Assembly: GCF_001854405.1 (NCBI RefSeq)
Contig: NZ_CP017718.1
Coordinates: 2,976,001 to 3,040,000, forward strand
Length of the DNA stretch: 64,000 nucleotides
Reading direction: 5' to 3'
Origin: Hyphomonas sp. Mor2
GTDB taxonomy: Bacteria > Pseudomonadota > Alphaproteobacteria > Caulobacterales > Hyphomonadaceae
The position numbers and the translations under genes were made by a program. The notes beneath the pieces are model-generated. The model saw only the letters and a program-made list of their open reading frames with translations. It did no database searches and had not been told where the DNA came from. Shown here one piece after another: positions 8,985-17,865 of this stretch (positions are counted from its first letter, which is position 1; every line of letters starts with the position of its first letter).

Positions 8985-11900
8985 TCACAGGATTTCCGTG
9001 CAGCCTTTCATTTCGAGGACCTGAGTCTCGCTGATGAGAGGGGTATTCTCGGCGGCGGTCGAGTGCAGGATTTCGATCCGGTTTGGTCGTTTCCGATCCG
9101 GGTTTCTGAACGGCGCGATGCGGCGCAGCTCGACCTTATCCTTCAGCAATTGAATGGTGATCTTCTTGAATCGCTCTAATGCCGCGCCGCTCAGATCTGG
9201 GTGGCAAGCCACCATATTTATTGGAACGCCATTGAGCTGGGCAGGATGCGTGCTGAGTTCGTTTGATCCTGCGAGCTCGCGTTGCAGGCTTCTCAGGACC
9301 TCGGGATTGTCATCGGGCAATTGATAGTAACGCACATCCAGTGTCGCCGATTCCGCCGTTTCGCGTCCGCGCGGCAAGCAGGCTGAGCCCTCGCTGAGCC
9401 AAAGCTCAAAAATATCCGATGAGATGGACTGATAAGCGCCGGACAGGTCACGCACGTCGGGATTACACTCTGGCGATTGGGATCGGAGTGTCTCCGCCAG
9501 GGCCTGTGCGATCTCGGATGCATCTGCGCCGTAATAGCGAATGCTGTCATTCTTCAGATAGATATCCTGGAACTCGACCCCTGGTGCGTCCACGCGGACG
9601 GTGGTCCGCTGGCCGGGAAAGGCGGTGCTATCGAAGGATAAGCCACTGTCTTCGAGCGAGGCATTTAGCGCATTGGCCAACGAACGATCGCCCTCGTTCA
9701 CGACTTGGGTGTAAAGGACCATTGCTCGGGGCGGCGGGGATGGCGGCGGAAGTGGGCCTGGCGAAAGTGGCAGGTCCGCGGGCAGTTCCTCTTCAACGTA
9801 CAGAGCGACTTCGTTGGCGGATTCGATCAATCCTGCCTTCAAAGCGTTCTGTTCCGCCAGTTCCCGATCCCATTGAATATTGATGCTACCGTCTGCAAAT
9901 GACCAGGTCTGGATCTCGATCAGCGCTCGCAGTCGATCGGCATCCTCCGGCGAGAATCCTTCGCCGCGCGTGGCGCGCAGCTTGACCAGCTCGTCATGCA
10001 GGGCCGTTCGACGGAAGTGTTCTGGAGAGTCATGGCTGCGTATCAGCTCTTCCAGCGCCTCTGTCGCTGCTTCACTGAGCGCGGTGGGAAGATCATCTAT
10101 AATCTCCCTCCATGGATCGCTCTGATTTGCCTCCAAGCTATCGAGTGGAGCGTTCTCGTCGCTGAAGAGCGCCTGACGCGTGGATTTGCAGCTGATGTGT
10201 GGATGGCCGAAGGCAAAGAATGGTTGCTCTTCCAGGCCGAGCTCTTCTCTCAGCGACTCCACCTCACTGGCCGTGAAATCCGGTCCGGATTGCTGAGAAT
10301 ACAGATCCCAACACGCCCAATCGACCAATTCCGTCCGACGCAATCGCAGGTCGTCCGCTTTCTTCGAAATTGACTCGAAACATCCAACGGCCGAGCTATC
10401 GCAGGCATCATCGGGCCGCAAACGTTGTGCAATATAGAGGGATTGTTCGCTTCCTTGCGAATATCCCGCCGGGGCGTGATCTATCCAGCGATAAGGATGA
10501 CCATCTGCATCAGACGCGATCACGCGATGCAAGGCAAATTCGACCGTGCCCTGCCGGTTTGAACGAGGGGTCCAGACTCTGATTGCCCCATCGGCGCCGA
10601 GTCCGATCAATTGCGATGTGTTCGGGTCAGCCAGAATCTGCTTTTGCGCTTCTGCGATGCGGAAGACGCCGTTCGCATCGGCGAAACGACGTTGGGGGTC
10701 TTGCGCCTCACTCTCGGGGTCATCAGCCGGGACCAATTGGGTCAGATCCGCGACTAAAAGTTCTCCAAGCGGGGTCAGAATGCCAAGACCGGTATCGGAT
10801 AGAAACGAGACCTGGGGCTTATCCCCGGATGCGCCAAGATAATGCAGCTGAGGCGCTGACTCTGATCGTGTTTCGAACGTGGTAAGGAAGACGCCCGCCG
10901 CACTGGTATATGCCACCGCGCCATTTTCTCCGCTCGGGCTCAAACTGACCGAGGTCACTTGCGCGTCGAGGACGGCCAGATTGTTCAGGTCGGAAATACC
11001 CAGCAAATGCCCCAGCTCAAACCGCTGAACGTAGTCTTCTTCGGTTTCGTGCTGGGAATTGATGAATCTCACCTCCCCGCCTGATGCAAGAATAAGAACC
11101 TCTTCGACCAATCCGCCCTCGCCGGGGTCCGGGCTGAAGCGAGCTATGGTGTGTTGAGCCTCCTCAGCAACCCAGTCGGTGGGAACTCTGATGCCATCTC
11201 GCGAAACGATGATCTCGTTGGAGCTGGCCGAATTGCTGACGCGAAATACCTGCACATGCGATCGATCTTGGCTCAAGCCGATGACGCGGTAATTGTGGTC
11301 GGACCCGACAATGTCATAGCCATCAATCCTGAAGGTCCAGAACGGTAACTGACCCTGAAGGTCTTCTGTCGACTCATAGAATCCCAGAAAAGTGTCATCC
11401 CCGGTCGGAATGGTCAGAATCGGGAATGCTGGGGGGGCCCATTGCGCCGGAGCGCTGGGCTCGATCTCGGGCGCGGCGCGGTCGGCGCTGTTCAATGGCT
11501 TGCGGTCATATAATGGGCTTTCATATGCCACTCGCAGGACGTCGAGCACCTTTTGAGATTGGGGGCGAACGATGCCCAATCCGCTTAACCAGCCCATATT
11601 CTCGTGATTGAGTACCACCATTCGGGCCTGGTTGGTGCCCTCCAGAGCCGCCAGTTTTGCCCGGCGGATCTTGCCCTCGACCAGCAAGTCCTCGGCGCGG
11701 TCCGCCAACATTTCATCCTGCGCTGCCCACCGGTCTCTTTCCTGAATCGCATTGTTCGCCAAGACGGTTGTCAGCCCGACAATTACCAGGGCGATGATGG
11801 TCGCGATCAGCGCAAAGCGCGTGTTTTCCAGGTGCTCGCGCCGGATGTCTTCTCTGGAGATCAGGTCTGCATCGACCCCTAACAAGCCGGCGAGCAGTTT

Positions 11901-12467
11901 GTAGAAGGCCGAGTCCGGGCCATCGCCTTCCTCGCGCGCGTCTGCCGCAATCGGTTCGATCAGGTTTTCGGTATCGACCGTTCCGTCCGGTCGCAACTGC
12001 TCCTTCAGGGCGTCCGGGAAACAGTGATCATCGCCCTGCGAAGCTGGGTCGCCGTCAATGATGATCGGAAAGATTCTGGGCTGTTCGCCATAGCGGTGCG
12101 CTTCCTTGGCATGCAGCTCGCGAAACAGCCGGATTTCCTTGTTCACATAATCGGACCTGGCCGAATTCGGGGAACAGAATACGATCAGCGCCGCCGATGT
12201 GCGGAGCGCGTCCAGCACGTCGCCATCGAGGCTATGCCCAGCGCCCATGCTGCGCCGGTCTCTGAAATAAGGCTTCAGCGTCTTGGGCGGCGGCCCGAAT
12301 TGCGTCCAGATATTCTCCAGCTCTTTCGGCAACCGATAGCGCCGAAACCGTTGGTCGAAGGCGTCTACGCGTTCAGTATCCCGATGCGAATAGGAGACAA
12401 AGAAGCGGTACTTGTAGTTTCGCCAACGCCCTTCGAGGTGTTCGCTATGCAGAGATTTAATCGCCAT
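8985..12467 (-). CDS. TIR domain - transmembrane - beta-propeller-like effector/sensor protein
   Basis: A 1160-residue protein. An N-terminal TIR domain (about 20-160) starts with FFVSYSHRD, has a DRRSMGAGHSL loop and ends its catalytic helix in SDYVNKEI, whose Glu111 aligns with the catalytic Glu of TIR NAD-cleaving enzymes. LLAGLLGVDADLISRED is the linker typical of bacterial TIR multidomain proteins. One membrane helix spans about 218-237. Residues 300-700 contain repeated beta-strand blades, such as LGADGAIRVWTP, resembling a degenerate WD40/propeller. The C-terminus (from about 880) is a mixed alpha/beta region of unknown type. The start has GAGGGAG at 7 nt. It is the third gene of the GH108/trypsin/TIR operon. 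The NADase role is inferred, not shown. Confidence 0.85.
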   Translation of the reverse strand: MAIKSLHSEHLEGRWRNYKYRFFVSYSHRDTERVDAFDQRFRRYRLPKELENIWTQFGPPPKTLKPYFRDRRSMGAGHSLDGDVLDALRTSAALIVFCSPNSARSDYVNKEIRLFRELHAKEAHRYGEQPRIFPIIIDGDPASQGDDHCFPDALKEQLRPDGTVDTENLIEPIAADAREEGDGPDSAFYKLLAGLLGVDADLISREDIRREHLENTRFALIATIIALVIVGLTTVLANNAIQERDRWAAQDEMLADRAEDLLVEGKIRRAKLAALEGTNQARMVVLNHENMGWLSGLGIVRPQSQKVLDVLRVAYESPLYDRKPLNSADRAAPEIEPSAPAQWAPPAFPILTIPTGDDTFLGFYESTEDLQGQLPFWTFRIDGYDIVGSDHNYRVIGLSQDRSHVQVFRVSNSASSNEIIVSRDGIRVPTDWVAEEAQHTIARFSPDPGEGGLVEEVLILASGGEVRFINSQHETEEDYVQRFELGHLLGISDLNNLAVLDAQVTSVSLSPSGENGAVAYTSAAGVFLTTFETRSESAPQLHYLGASGDKPQVSFLSDTGLGILTPLGELLVADLTQLVPADDPESEAQDPQRRFADANGVFRIAEAQKQILADPNTSQLIGLGADGAIRVWTPRSNRQGTVEFALHRVIASDADGHPYRWIDHAPAGYSQGSEQSLYIAQRLRPDDACDSSAVGCFESISKKADDLRLRRTELVDWACWDLYSQQSGPDFTASEVESLREELGLEEQPFFAFGHPHISCKSTRQALFSDENAPLDSLEANQSDPWREIIDDLPTALSEAATEALEELIRSHDSPEHFRRTALHDELVKLRATRGEGFSPEDADRLRALIEIQTWSFADGSINIQWDRELAEQNALKAGLIESANEVALYVEEELPADLPLSPGPLPPPSPPPRAMVLYTQVVNEGDRSLANALNASLEDSGLSFDSTAFPGQRTTVRVDAPGVEFQDIYLKNDSIRYYGADASEIAQALAETLRSQSPECNPDVRDLSGAYQSISSDIFELWLSEGSACLPRGRETAESATLDVRYYQLPDDNPEVLRSLQRELAGSNELSTHPAQLNGVPINMVACHPDLSGAALERFKKITIQLLKDKVELRRIAPFRNPDRKRPNRIEILHSTAAENTPLISETQVLEMKGCTEIL

Positions 12468-12496
12468 TCGTCACTCCCTCGATCGGCGACGGTCAC

Positions 12497-14368
12497 CTAG
12501 CCTTCCTGTTCGAACATGTCCCCGGTGAGGCCGAGCGCCATTCTGAGTTCATTGATCGCAGGCCGGATCCAGAGGCCTTCATTGGCAGAATGGTGACCGG
12601 GATTGCCGTTCAGTTTTCTCAACCGTCCCCCCCGATGGTGCACGCCGATCACTTCCAGACTGACCGAATTGAACACCGGGCTGCCCGAGTTGCCTTTTTG
12701 GGTTGGTGCCCGATAGTGGATGCGCCGAGGGGCCGGACCGGGATGTCCAGGGCCATAATAGTTCTCATGATCGATCAGTTCGTTGTCGTATAGAGAGTAA
12801 GACATTTCGCCGCCTTCGGGATGCCCGATCACATAAACGGTTCCAGGCACTTTGACCGGAGCGCCGTCCTCGCCTTTCATCCCCGAAATCTTGCGTTTCA
12901 GGTGCGGCAGGCCTTTGGCGATTTTCATGCTATCGCGCAAGCCGGGGATGGTGACGTCCACTTCAAAAACCGAAATGTCATGGTCGTGCTGTCCGGAGCA
13001 CCAGACCAGTTTGTCCAGATCCAGTTCGCCTAGGTCTGGCTCGAGATCGAATGTGGCAACTGCATCGCCGGGACCAATCGGCGTTTGGTCCCGGGTCGGA
13101 TTATCAGAAATGACATGCGCGTTGGTGAACAGGAAAGTCTTGTCCGCAAGCGTTGCCTTGTCGATCCAGGAGCCGTGCATCAGAAATCCGGTCCCGACGG
13201 TCTGAACCCCGCTGCGCGTGGCGTATTTGATGCGCCCGACATAGCGCGCCTTGTCCATGATCTGCTTGAGACGAGTCATCGTCACCGGGCGCTCTGACCC
13301 GTGAACCCGCTCATTGGTGTCAGCGGTATCCGCGGCGTCGCTATCGGCCAGCGCAAACTTTTCATCGCCTCTGGCCGATGCAAAAGCGGCTTCAACGCGG
13401 TCCGCGTCGGAATGCATGCTGCGGATTTGTTGCTGTGACAGCGTCATGCCGCCTTTGTCAGCCATGACCAGAGACATTTGCAGCGCCGCCACAACCGGGC
13501 CCTTGGTCGGGTCTTGCGCATTCACGTCCCAGACCTCGACAAACTGTCTCAGCGTGCCGGTCAGTTTGAACGCATCGTGCTTGGCGACACTGAGATACCG
13601 ATTGATCCAGACGATCGCATCATTCCACTGCCCGAGGGCCGCGCTCGCCTCTGCCGCGTCCGCATAGGCCCAACCTTCGCTGAGATCGAAATGCTCGGAC
13701 GGATTGTCCTTATGAGCTTCGAAAATCTCGTTGACCAGATCCAGAATCGTTTTGGCGATCTGAGTGGGCACCACAGCGCGGGGGATATGCAGCCCGACGC
13801 GCGAGGCTTTCAGGGCCACCGCCATGGCGTTCACACCGTGATATCGGGATGGCGGATTTCCGCCTCTCAGCCAGACCTTGTGATAGGCCGTGATCGAACG
13901 ATGCGCGAAGTCTTCGAGCGTCTCCGACGACAGGCGCTTTGTGGCGCTCGAACAGCCCCGAATGAACAGGTCCTTGTAGACCCGGCCTTCCAGACCCCAG
14001 GAATCGGCCTCGATATGCATTTGGCCACTGCTGAGCGCCAGCTCTCGCGTCTGGGTGAGCAGGCCGAGCGCCGCATGATACTTCTGGGATTCAATCAGTG
14101 CCTGCGCATGATACAGGCGCAGGAGCGCGTCTTGCACACCGATCTCCTCCAGGCCTTCAGCTAGTTCCTGAATGGCGGTGAACAGGCGCGCCGAACGCAA
14201 ACGCTTGATGCACGCGTGCAAGACGGCGCTGTCGATACGATTATTGACGCCGCGCGCGGCAGCGACCACCCCGTTCACGGCCTCCGAGAGCGCGACATCA
14301 GACGTCTCGGACTCTTCAAGCAGCGCCTCGACGGCCGCAGCGAAGTGGCTCATTCCAGTGTTTTCCAT
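12497..14368 (-). CDS. Helical-repeat (TPR/TRAFs-binding-like) protein with C-terminal trypsin-like protease
   Basis: A 623-residue protein. Roughly the first 330 residues are alpha-helical repeats; segments such as EADSWGLEGRVYKDLFIRG and RYHGVNAMAVAL recall the TRAFs-binding/DUF4071 helical domain found in bacterial conflict proteins (moderate confidence). A trypsin-fold peptidase fills about 385-600 with His in FTNAHVI, Asp in HDHDISVFEV and Ser in KGNSGSPVF. No signal peptide or membrane segment is seen. The ATG at 14368 is chosen because it forms a TGATG stop-start overlap with the upstream muramidase gene and follows a G-rich ribosome binding site; an in-frame GTG lies 12 nt upstream. 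A 29-nt gap separates it from the TIR gene. Probable proteolytic effector or processor. Confidence 0.85.
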   Translation of the reverse strand: MENTGMSHFAAAVEALLEESETSDVALSEAVNGVVAAARGVNNRIDSAVLHACIKRLRSARLFTAIQELAEGLEEIGVQDALLRLYHAQALIESQKYHAALGLLTQTRELALSSGQMHIEADSWGLEGRVYKDLFIRGCSSATKRLSSETLEDFAHRSITAYHKVWLRGGNPPSRYHGVNAMAVALKASRVGLHIPRAVVPTQIAKTILDLVNEIFEAHKDNPSEHFDLSEGWAYADAAEASAALGQWNDAIVWINRYLSVAKHDAFKLTGTLRQFVEVWDVNAQDPTKGPVVAALQMSLVMADKGGMTLSQQQIRSMHSDADRVEAAFASARGDEKFALADSDAADTADTNERVHGSERPVTMTRLKQIMDKARYVGRIKYATRSGVQTVGTGFLMHGSWIDKATLADKTFLFTNAHVISDNPTRDQTPIGPGDAVATFDLEPDLGELDLDKLVWCSGQHDHDISVFEVDVTIPGLRDSMKIAKGLPHLKRKISGMKGEDGAPVKVPGTVYVIGHPEGGEMSYSLYDNELIDHENYYGPGHPGPAPRRIHYRAPTQKGNSGSPVFNSVSLEVIGVHHRGGRLRKLNGNPGHHSANEGLWIRPAINELRMALGLTGDMFEQEG

Positions 14369-16260
14369 CAGTCTACCCACCCGGCAAATGGTGTATTTTC
14401 CGGCGCGATTTCGGCCGCGGATTCATTGGTGCCGAGGCCCAAAAAGGCTTCCAGATCATTGATACGGTTCATCCACCCATTGATGAAAATCTTTTGCGAC
14501 GGATCGTTTTCGACAATGCGATGGTACAAAGCCCGCCTGTGCTTGATGCACAGTCCCGATAATTCAAGCGGGGGTACGCGCCGCGCCGCGCCGAGCGTAT
14601 TTGGCCCGACCGCGCCATCGACTTTCACTTGCTGTCCCGCCTCATTCAAGGCGCGTTGCAGAATGCGGCCAGCACCGCCTGGGCCATGGTTCACGGCGGC
14701 ATCGAACTGGATCAGATCCATGTCTGGTTCAAATTGCGGGCAGCGCGCTGACAGCCAGTAATTCGAGCGGTAGATGCTGAACACTTCGGCGTGGGTGATG
14801 TTCTGTACGGGTCTCGGGTCTTCGCCCTGGCTGGCGAGCCAACCATGATAAACGCCTTCGGTGATCCCCATATTCGTGGCACCGCCGCGATCTTCCTCAA
14901 TGTCGGAAAACCCGCCTTCCCAGCGCAGCGTGAACTTGATCGCCTCTTCGAACCGGTCAGGTTCTTCCAGTTCGAAGGACGGCGCGGGTTGCGGGCTCGG
15001 CTCTGGCACCGGTGCAGGCGGATCGGCCGGGTCTTCGCTTGTGGCCACCGGCGTCTCGGTCATCACCTTGACTCGATCATAGACATCGGTCGCCGTATTC
15101 CAGACATCCTGCAGCTTTTTCAAACTGGGGAAATTGGTGACGATACTCTTCAACAAGGTCTCGTTTGCGCCGCCATCGGCCGCCTGACTCTCGAAACTGT
15201 TGAAGCGCCGCGCCACGCGATCCACGAGTTCTGCTTTGTCGGCTTCGGTCAGATAGGGAGAAACCCGGGCCGTGCGCGAGAACGTTTCCATCGCCGTCTT
15301 CACATCGCCGCCAGAGATAAAGACCAGGTCGAGCGCCTTGAAAGCTTCACCAAGCTCCGGGATTTGCGAGATGTCCTGCCGCCGATCGGTCGCGTCGACG
15401 CGAACCACGGCATAGTCCTTCCCGGACACAGGCTTGTTGCCCTGATACAGGCGACGTTCTTCGACATCATATTCCAGATCATCCGGAATCTGCCCGTCTG
15501 TTTTGACCTGCAGCATGGCATAATGCCCGGTTTCGAGAGGGGGCAGCGGTGCGGCATGCTCAAGGCGCGGTGTCCACTTGCCATCCATGGCGATGAAAGC
15601 GCGCGCGGCGGCTGAGCCGACCGCGAACAGAGATTTCTCCGGGGTGATCACCTTACGGGCCAGGCCGACCATGTCGCCCAGGACGGATTCATTTTCGGCA
15701 TCCAGCATGCCGACGCCCATTTCCAGCCCATCATCATCGTCGACCTCCGCCGCGGCGCCGAGATCGTTCTCGCCCCAGTCCGTGTTCAGAGCGCGTCGGA
15801 CGTCGCTGGAAATGCCCATGACCGTTTTCAGGATTTCGGCCGATTGGCTCGCCAGCAGCGTCAGCTGCACATCCAGGGATCCACGATAGGGCGTTTGTGC
15901 AAATAAGGGTCGGTCGCCAATATTGGCCCCGCTCAAATTCCGGCCATTGGCACCAAGCTCCTCGCCGAACAAAGGAATCAGGGACGAATAGGTGATCGGC
16001 GCGTCAAGGTCTTGCGGGAAGGATCCCTTGGCGAAAAAGACCGGATTGTAGCGGGTGAACAGGAACCGGCTGGAGGCCAGATTCTGGCTGGCCAGAGTGA
16101 GCGTCGCATAGTCCTGACCAACGGAAAGCGGGCGGTCCGCGTCGTGATCGCGGGTTTTCACCTTCACAAAGGTACTGCGGCGCTTCGGCGTCCCGAAGAC
16201 GAGGCGCTTCAATCCTTCGGTAAAGAATCCCTCATTCGTGTTTGCCTGGTCTTCTACCAT
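14368..16260 (-). CDS. Unknown N-terminal domain fused to GH108 muramidase with PG_binding_3
   Basis: A 630-residue protein, first gene of a three-gene operon. The C-terminus (about 436-605) is a phage-lysin-like glycoside hydrolase 108: the catalytic Glu448 lies in LRWEGGFSD, followed by DRGGATNMGIT. It continues into the PG_binding_3 module (IQFDAAVNHGPGGAGRIL, VDGAVGPNTLGAA). A proline-rich linker (403-428) joins this to about 400 unrecognised residues, acidic around 170-192, including a LETGHYAMLQVK stretch. There is no signal peptide, so reaching peptidoglycan would need another route. Free-standing GH108 enzymes are usually under 250 residues, so the fusion is unusual. Role inferred: cell-wall-cleaving effector or repurposed phage lysin. 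Confidence 0.82.
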   Translation of the reverse strand: MVEDQANTNEGFFTEGLKRLVFGTPKRRSTFVKVKTRDHDADRPLSVGQDYATLTLASQNLASSRFLFTRYNPVFFAKGSFPQDLDAPITYSSLIPLFGEELGANGRNLSGANIGDRPLFAQTPYRGSLDVQLTLLASQSAEILKTVMGISSDVRRALNTDWGENDLGAAAEVDDDDGLEMGVGMLDAENESVLGDMVGLARKVITPEKSLFAVGSAAARAFIAMDGKWTPRLEHAAPLPPLETGHYAMLQVKTDGQIPDDLEYDVEERRLYQGNKPVSGKDYAVVRVDATDRRQDISQIPELGEAFKALDLVFISGGDVKTAMETFSRTARVSPYLTEADKAELVDRVARRFNSFESQAADGGANETLLKSIVTNFPSLKKLQDVWNTATDVYDRVKVMTETPVATSEDPADPPAPVPEPSPQPAPSFELEEPDRFEEAIKFTLRWEGGFSDIEEDRGGATNMGITEGVYHGWLASQGEDPRPVQNITHAEVFSIYRSNYWLSARCPQFEPDMDLIQFDAAVNHGPGGAGRILQRALNEAGQQVKVDGAVGPNTLGAARRVPPLELSGLCIKHRRALYHRIVENDPSQKIFINGWMNRINDLEAFLGLGTNESAAEIAPENTPFAGWVD

Positions 16261-16488
16261 CGGACGTCCCCACTTCTCCCCAAATCGGGATTACCACAGC
16301 TTTGCTTCAATGGTGTGGCAATCTCCAGAGTTCAGGCTGGTGCGTTTTTTCGTTCCCTCAGCAACGCAAAAAAACAAGATTAGTCAACAGTTTGGGCTGA
16401 ACTGCTTGAAGGAATTCACCCATTGCCTCGCTAATTCAAAAGGTTAGCCCTATGGTCGGTCAGCATTTGCCGAACGAAGGAATTGACT
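16261..16488. promoter_or_regulatory. Divergent promoter region between the TIR/trypsin/GH108 operon and the RyR gene
   Basis: This 228-nt stretch is A/T-richer than its surroundings and separates divergently transcribed genes, so both promoters should lie here. It contains opposed T6 and A7 tracts near 16345-16377 that could form an imperfect hairpin, and a CCACA/TGTGG inverted pair near 16293-16317. I could not identify convincing -35/-10 boxes. Confidence 0.4.
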
Positions 16489-16830
16489 GTGGCGGATATT
16501 GAAGCGATTTCCAGAACGGTTCACGAGGCCTTGCGGGCCTGGGCGTTTGCCGTCGAGGCGCGCGAAATTCCGGAATGGTCGCAAGCACCTGACTGGATGC
16601 GGGAGTCCACCCGAGAAAGCGTTCAATTCATTTTCGATCACCCGGACGCCGGGGCGGGTGCGCAGCACGAACAATGGATGGAGCAGAAGCACGCGGATGG
16701 CTGGGTCTTTGGCGAGACGCGCGACAATGACAAGAAGATTCATCCCTCCTTGGTGCCCTTCAATGAGTTGCCGGACTCGGAGCAGAAGAAAGACAAGCTG
16801 ATCAACGCGATCGTGCGCGCACTCTGGTAG
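16489..16830 (+). CDS. RyR-domain protein
   Basis: A 113-residue protein made almost entirely of a ryanodine-receptor-like (RyR) domain. The visible signature is HEQWMEQKHADGWVFGETRD, followed by KIHPSLVPFNELPDSEQKKD. The GTG at 16489 is preferred because AAGGA ends 7 nt upstream; the in-frame TTG at 16483 is too close to it. Prokaryotic RyR domains occur beside nucleotide-signalling and immunity genes and have been proposed to bind small ligands, but their ligand is not established. It is divergent from the GH108/trypsin/TIR operon, which suggests a sensor or regulator for it. The domain call is strong, the role is inferred. Confidence 0.85.
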   Translation: MADIEAISRTVHEALRAWAFAVEAREIPEWSQAPDWMRESTRESVQFIFDHPDAGAGAQHEQWMEQKHADGWVFGETRDNDKKIHPSLVPFNELPDSEQKKDKLINAIVRALW

Positions 16831-16872
16831 GATCAGGCCAAGCCCGCCGGGACGGTCGACGCTTTTTCGTGA

Positions 16873-17865
16873 TCACAGCGACAACCAAAGGCGCAGCAAG
16901 TGGCGTTTGCGCGCCCGCTCGGGCCAGTCTTCATACTCCGTGCGCGAATGCACCGTGGTGTGGTTGGAGATGAATTGCATGTCGCCAGGCTCCAGCCACA
17001 TGTCGAGCTGAAGATCCGGGCTCAGGCAAAGCGAATCGTAGAGATCGAGCAGATCCGAAGTCGCTGGATCATGCGCGACCGCTTCATGCCGGGTCGCCGA
17101 TCTGAAATATTCGCTGTGATAGAATGTCCTGAGGCCGGACTCCTGCGTATAGCAGCACGGCGGCAGGGTGATGAACCCGGCGTCGCCGGGTCGTTCCTCA
17201 CCGCGCAGGTCAAGGGCGATCGGTTCAAACAGCCGCGCGACCAGGTCCGGACGCCGGGCCACAATCTCATTGAAGATGGACACCGAACTGACAATTCGGC
17301 TTTGCCCGCCGCTTTTTGCTGTGTGTAGACAGAGCAGCCCGACGGCATCCGCAGCATCGCAGTGAAAGTCGATATTGCCGGTTGTGCGATAGCGGCGAAC
17401 CATAGGGTTGTCGGCTTCCTCGCCATAATCAACGACATGCCCGAGCAATTCATTTTGCGGATTTTGGGCACCCGGCAGGCCGAGATGATGACCCAGCCCC
17501 CAATAGGCATAGGCAGATTTCTCCTCGCCCCAGTCGGAAACCGGCAAGCCCCGGACAACGACAAAGCCGCGCCCGGTTGAAATCTCGCGGCGCCAGTCTT
17601 CGATCTTCGCGCCGAGATTTGGAAGATGGAATGTGCGCTTTGAGACGGCGCTGAGGTCCAACCCGGATTGCAGCGCGTGATCCGTAGCGGCTTCGATTTC
17701 GGCCAGGTCCCCGGGCGAGAGCGTTTCCAGCCAGTCTGCCTGACGGGACCGAATGTCCGCGCCGCGCCACGCCGCTGGCGACTCTATGGGGCCGACCGGG
17801 ATCTGACTGTGATTCCTGGAAAAGTAATGCAAGCTCTGATCTCGAAATGAGCGAAACTCGGACAT
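16873..17865 (-). CDS. TauD/TfdA-family Fe(II)/2-oxoglutarate dioxygenase
   Basis: A 330-residue non-heme iron oxygenase. The HxD iron ligands are His168 and Asp170 (NIDFHCDAADAV). The distal His is probably His306 in NHTTVHSRTEYED, and Arg325 in KRHLLRLWL would bind 2-oxoglutarate. The ATG at 17865 has AAGGAG 6 nt upstream and is preferred over a longer frame. It runs convergent to the RyR gene, with 42 nt between them, and divergent from rarD. The substrate cannot be read from sequence; family members act on sulfonates, betaines and other small molecules. Confidence 0.85.
   Translation of the reverse strand: MSEFRSFRDQSLHYFSRNHSQIPVGPIESPAAWRGADIRSRQADWLETLSPGDLAEIEAATDHALQSGLDLSAVSKRTFHLPNLGAKIEDWRREISTGRGFVVVRGLPVSDWGEEKSAYAYWGLGHHLGLPGAQNPQNELLGHVVDYGEEADNPMVRRYRTTGNIDFHCDAADAVGLLCLHTAKSGGQSRIVSSVSIFNEIVARRPDLVARLFEPIALDLRGEERPGDAGFITLPPCCYTQESGLRTFYHSEYFRSATRHEAVAHDPATSDLLDLYDSLCLSPDLQLDMWLEPGDMQFISNHTTVHSRTEYEDWPERARKRHLLRLWLSL

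Noticed and set aside
6229-16260. Prophage remnant, because of DUF1353 and GH108
   Set aside because: No integrase, capsid, tail, portal or terminase gene and no flanking repeat were seen; GH108 is fused to a non-phage-like protein and joined to TIR and trypsin genes.
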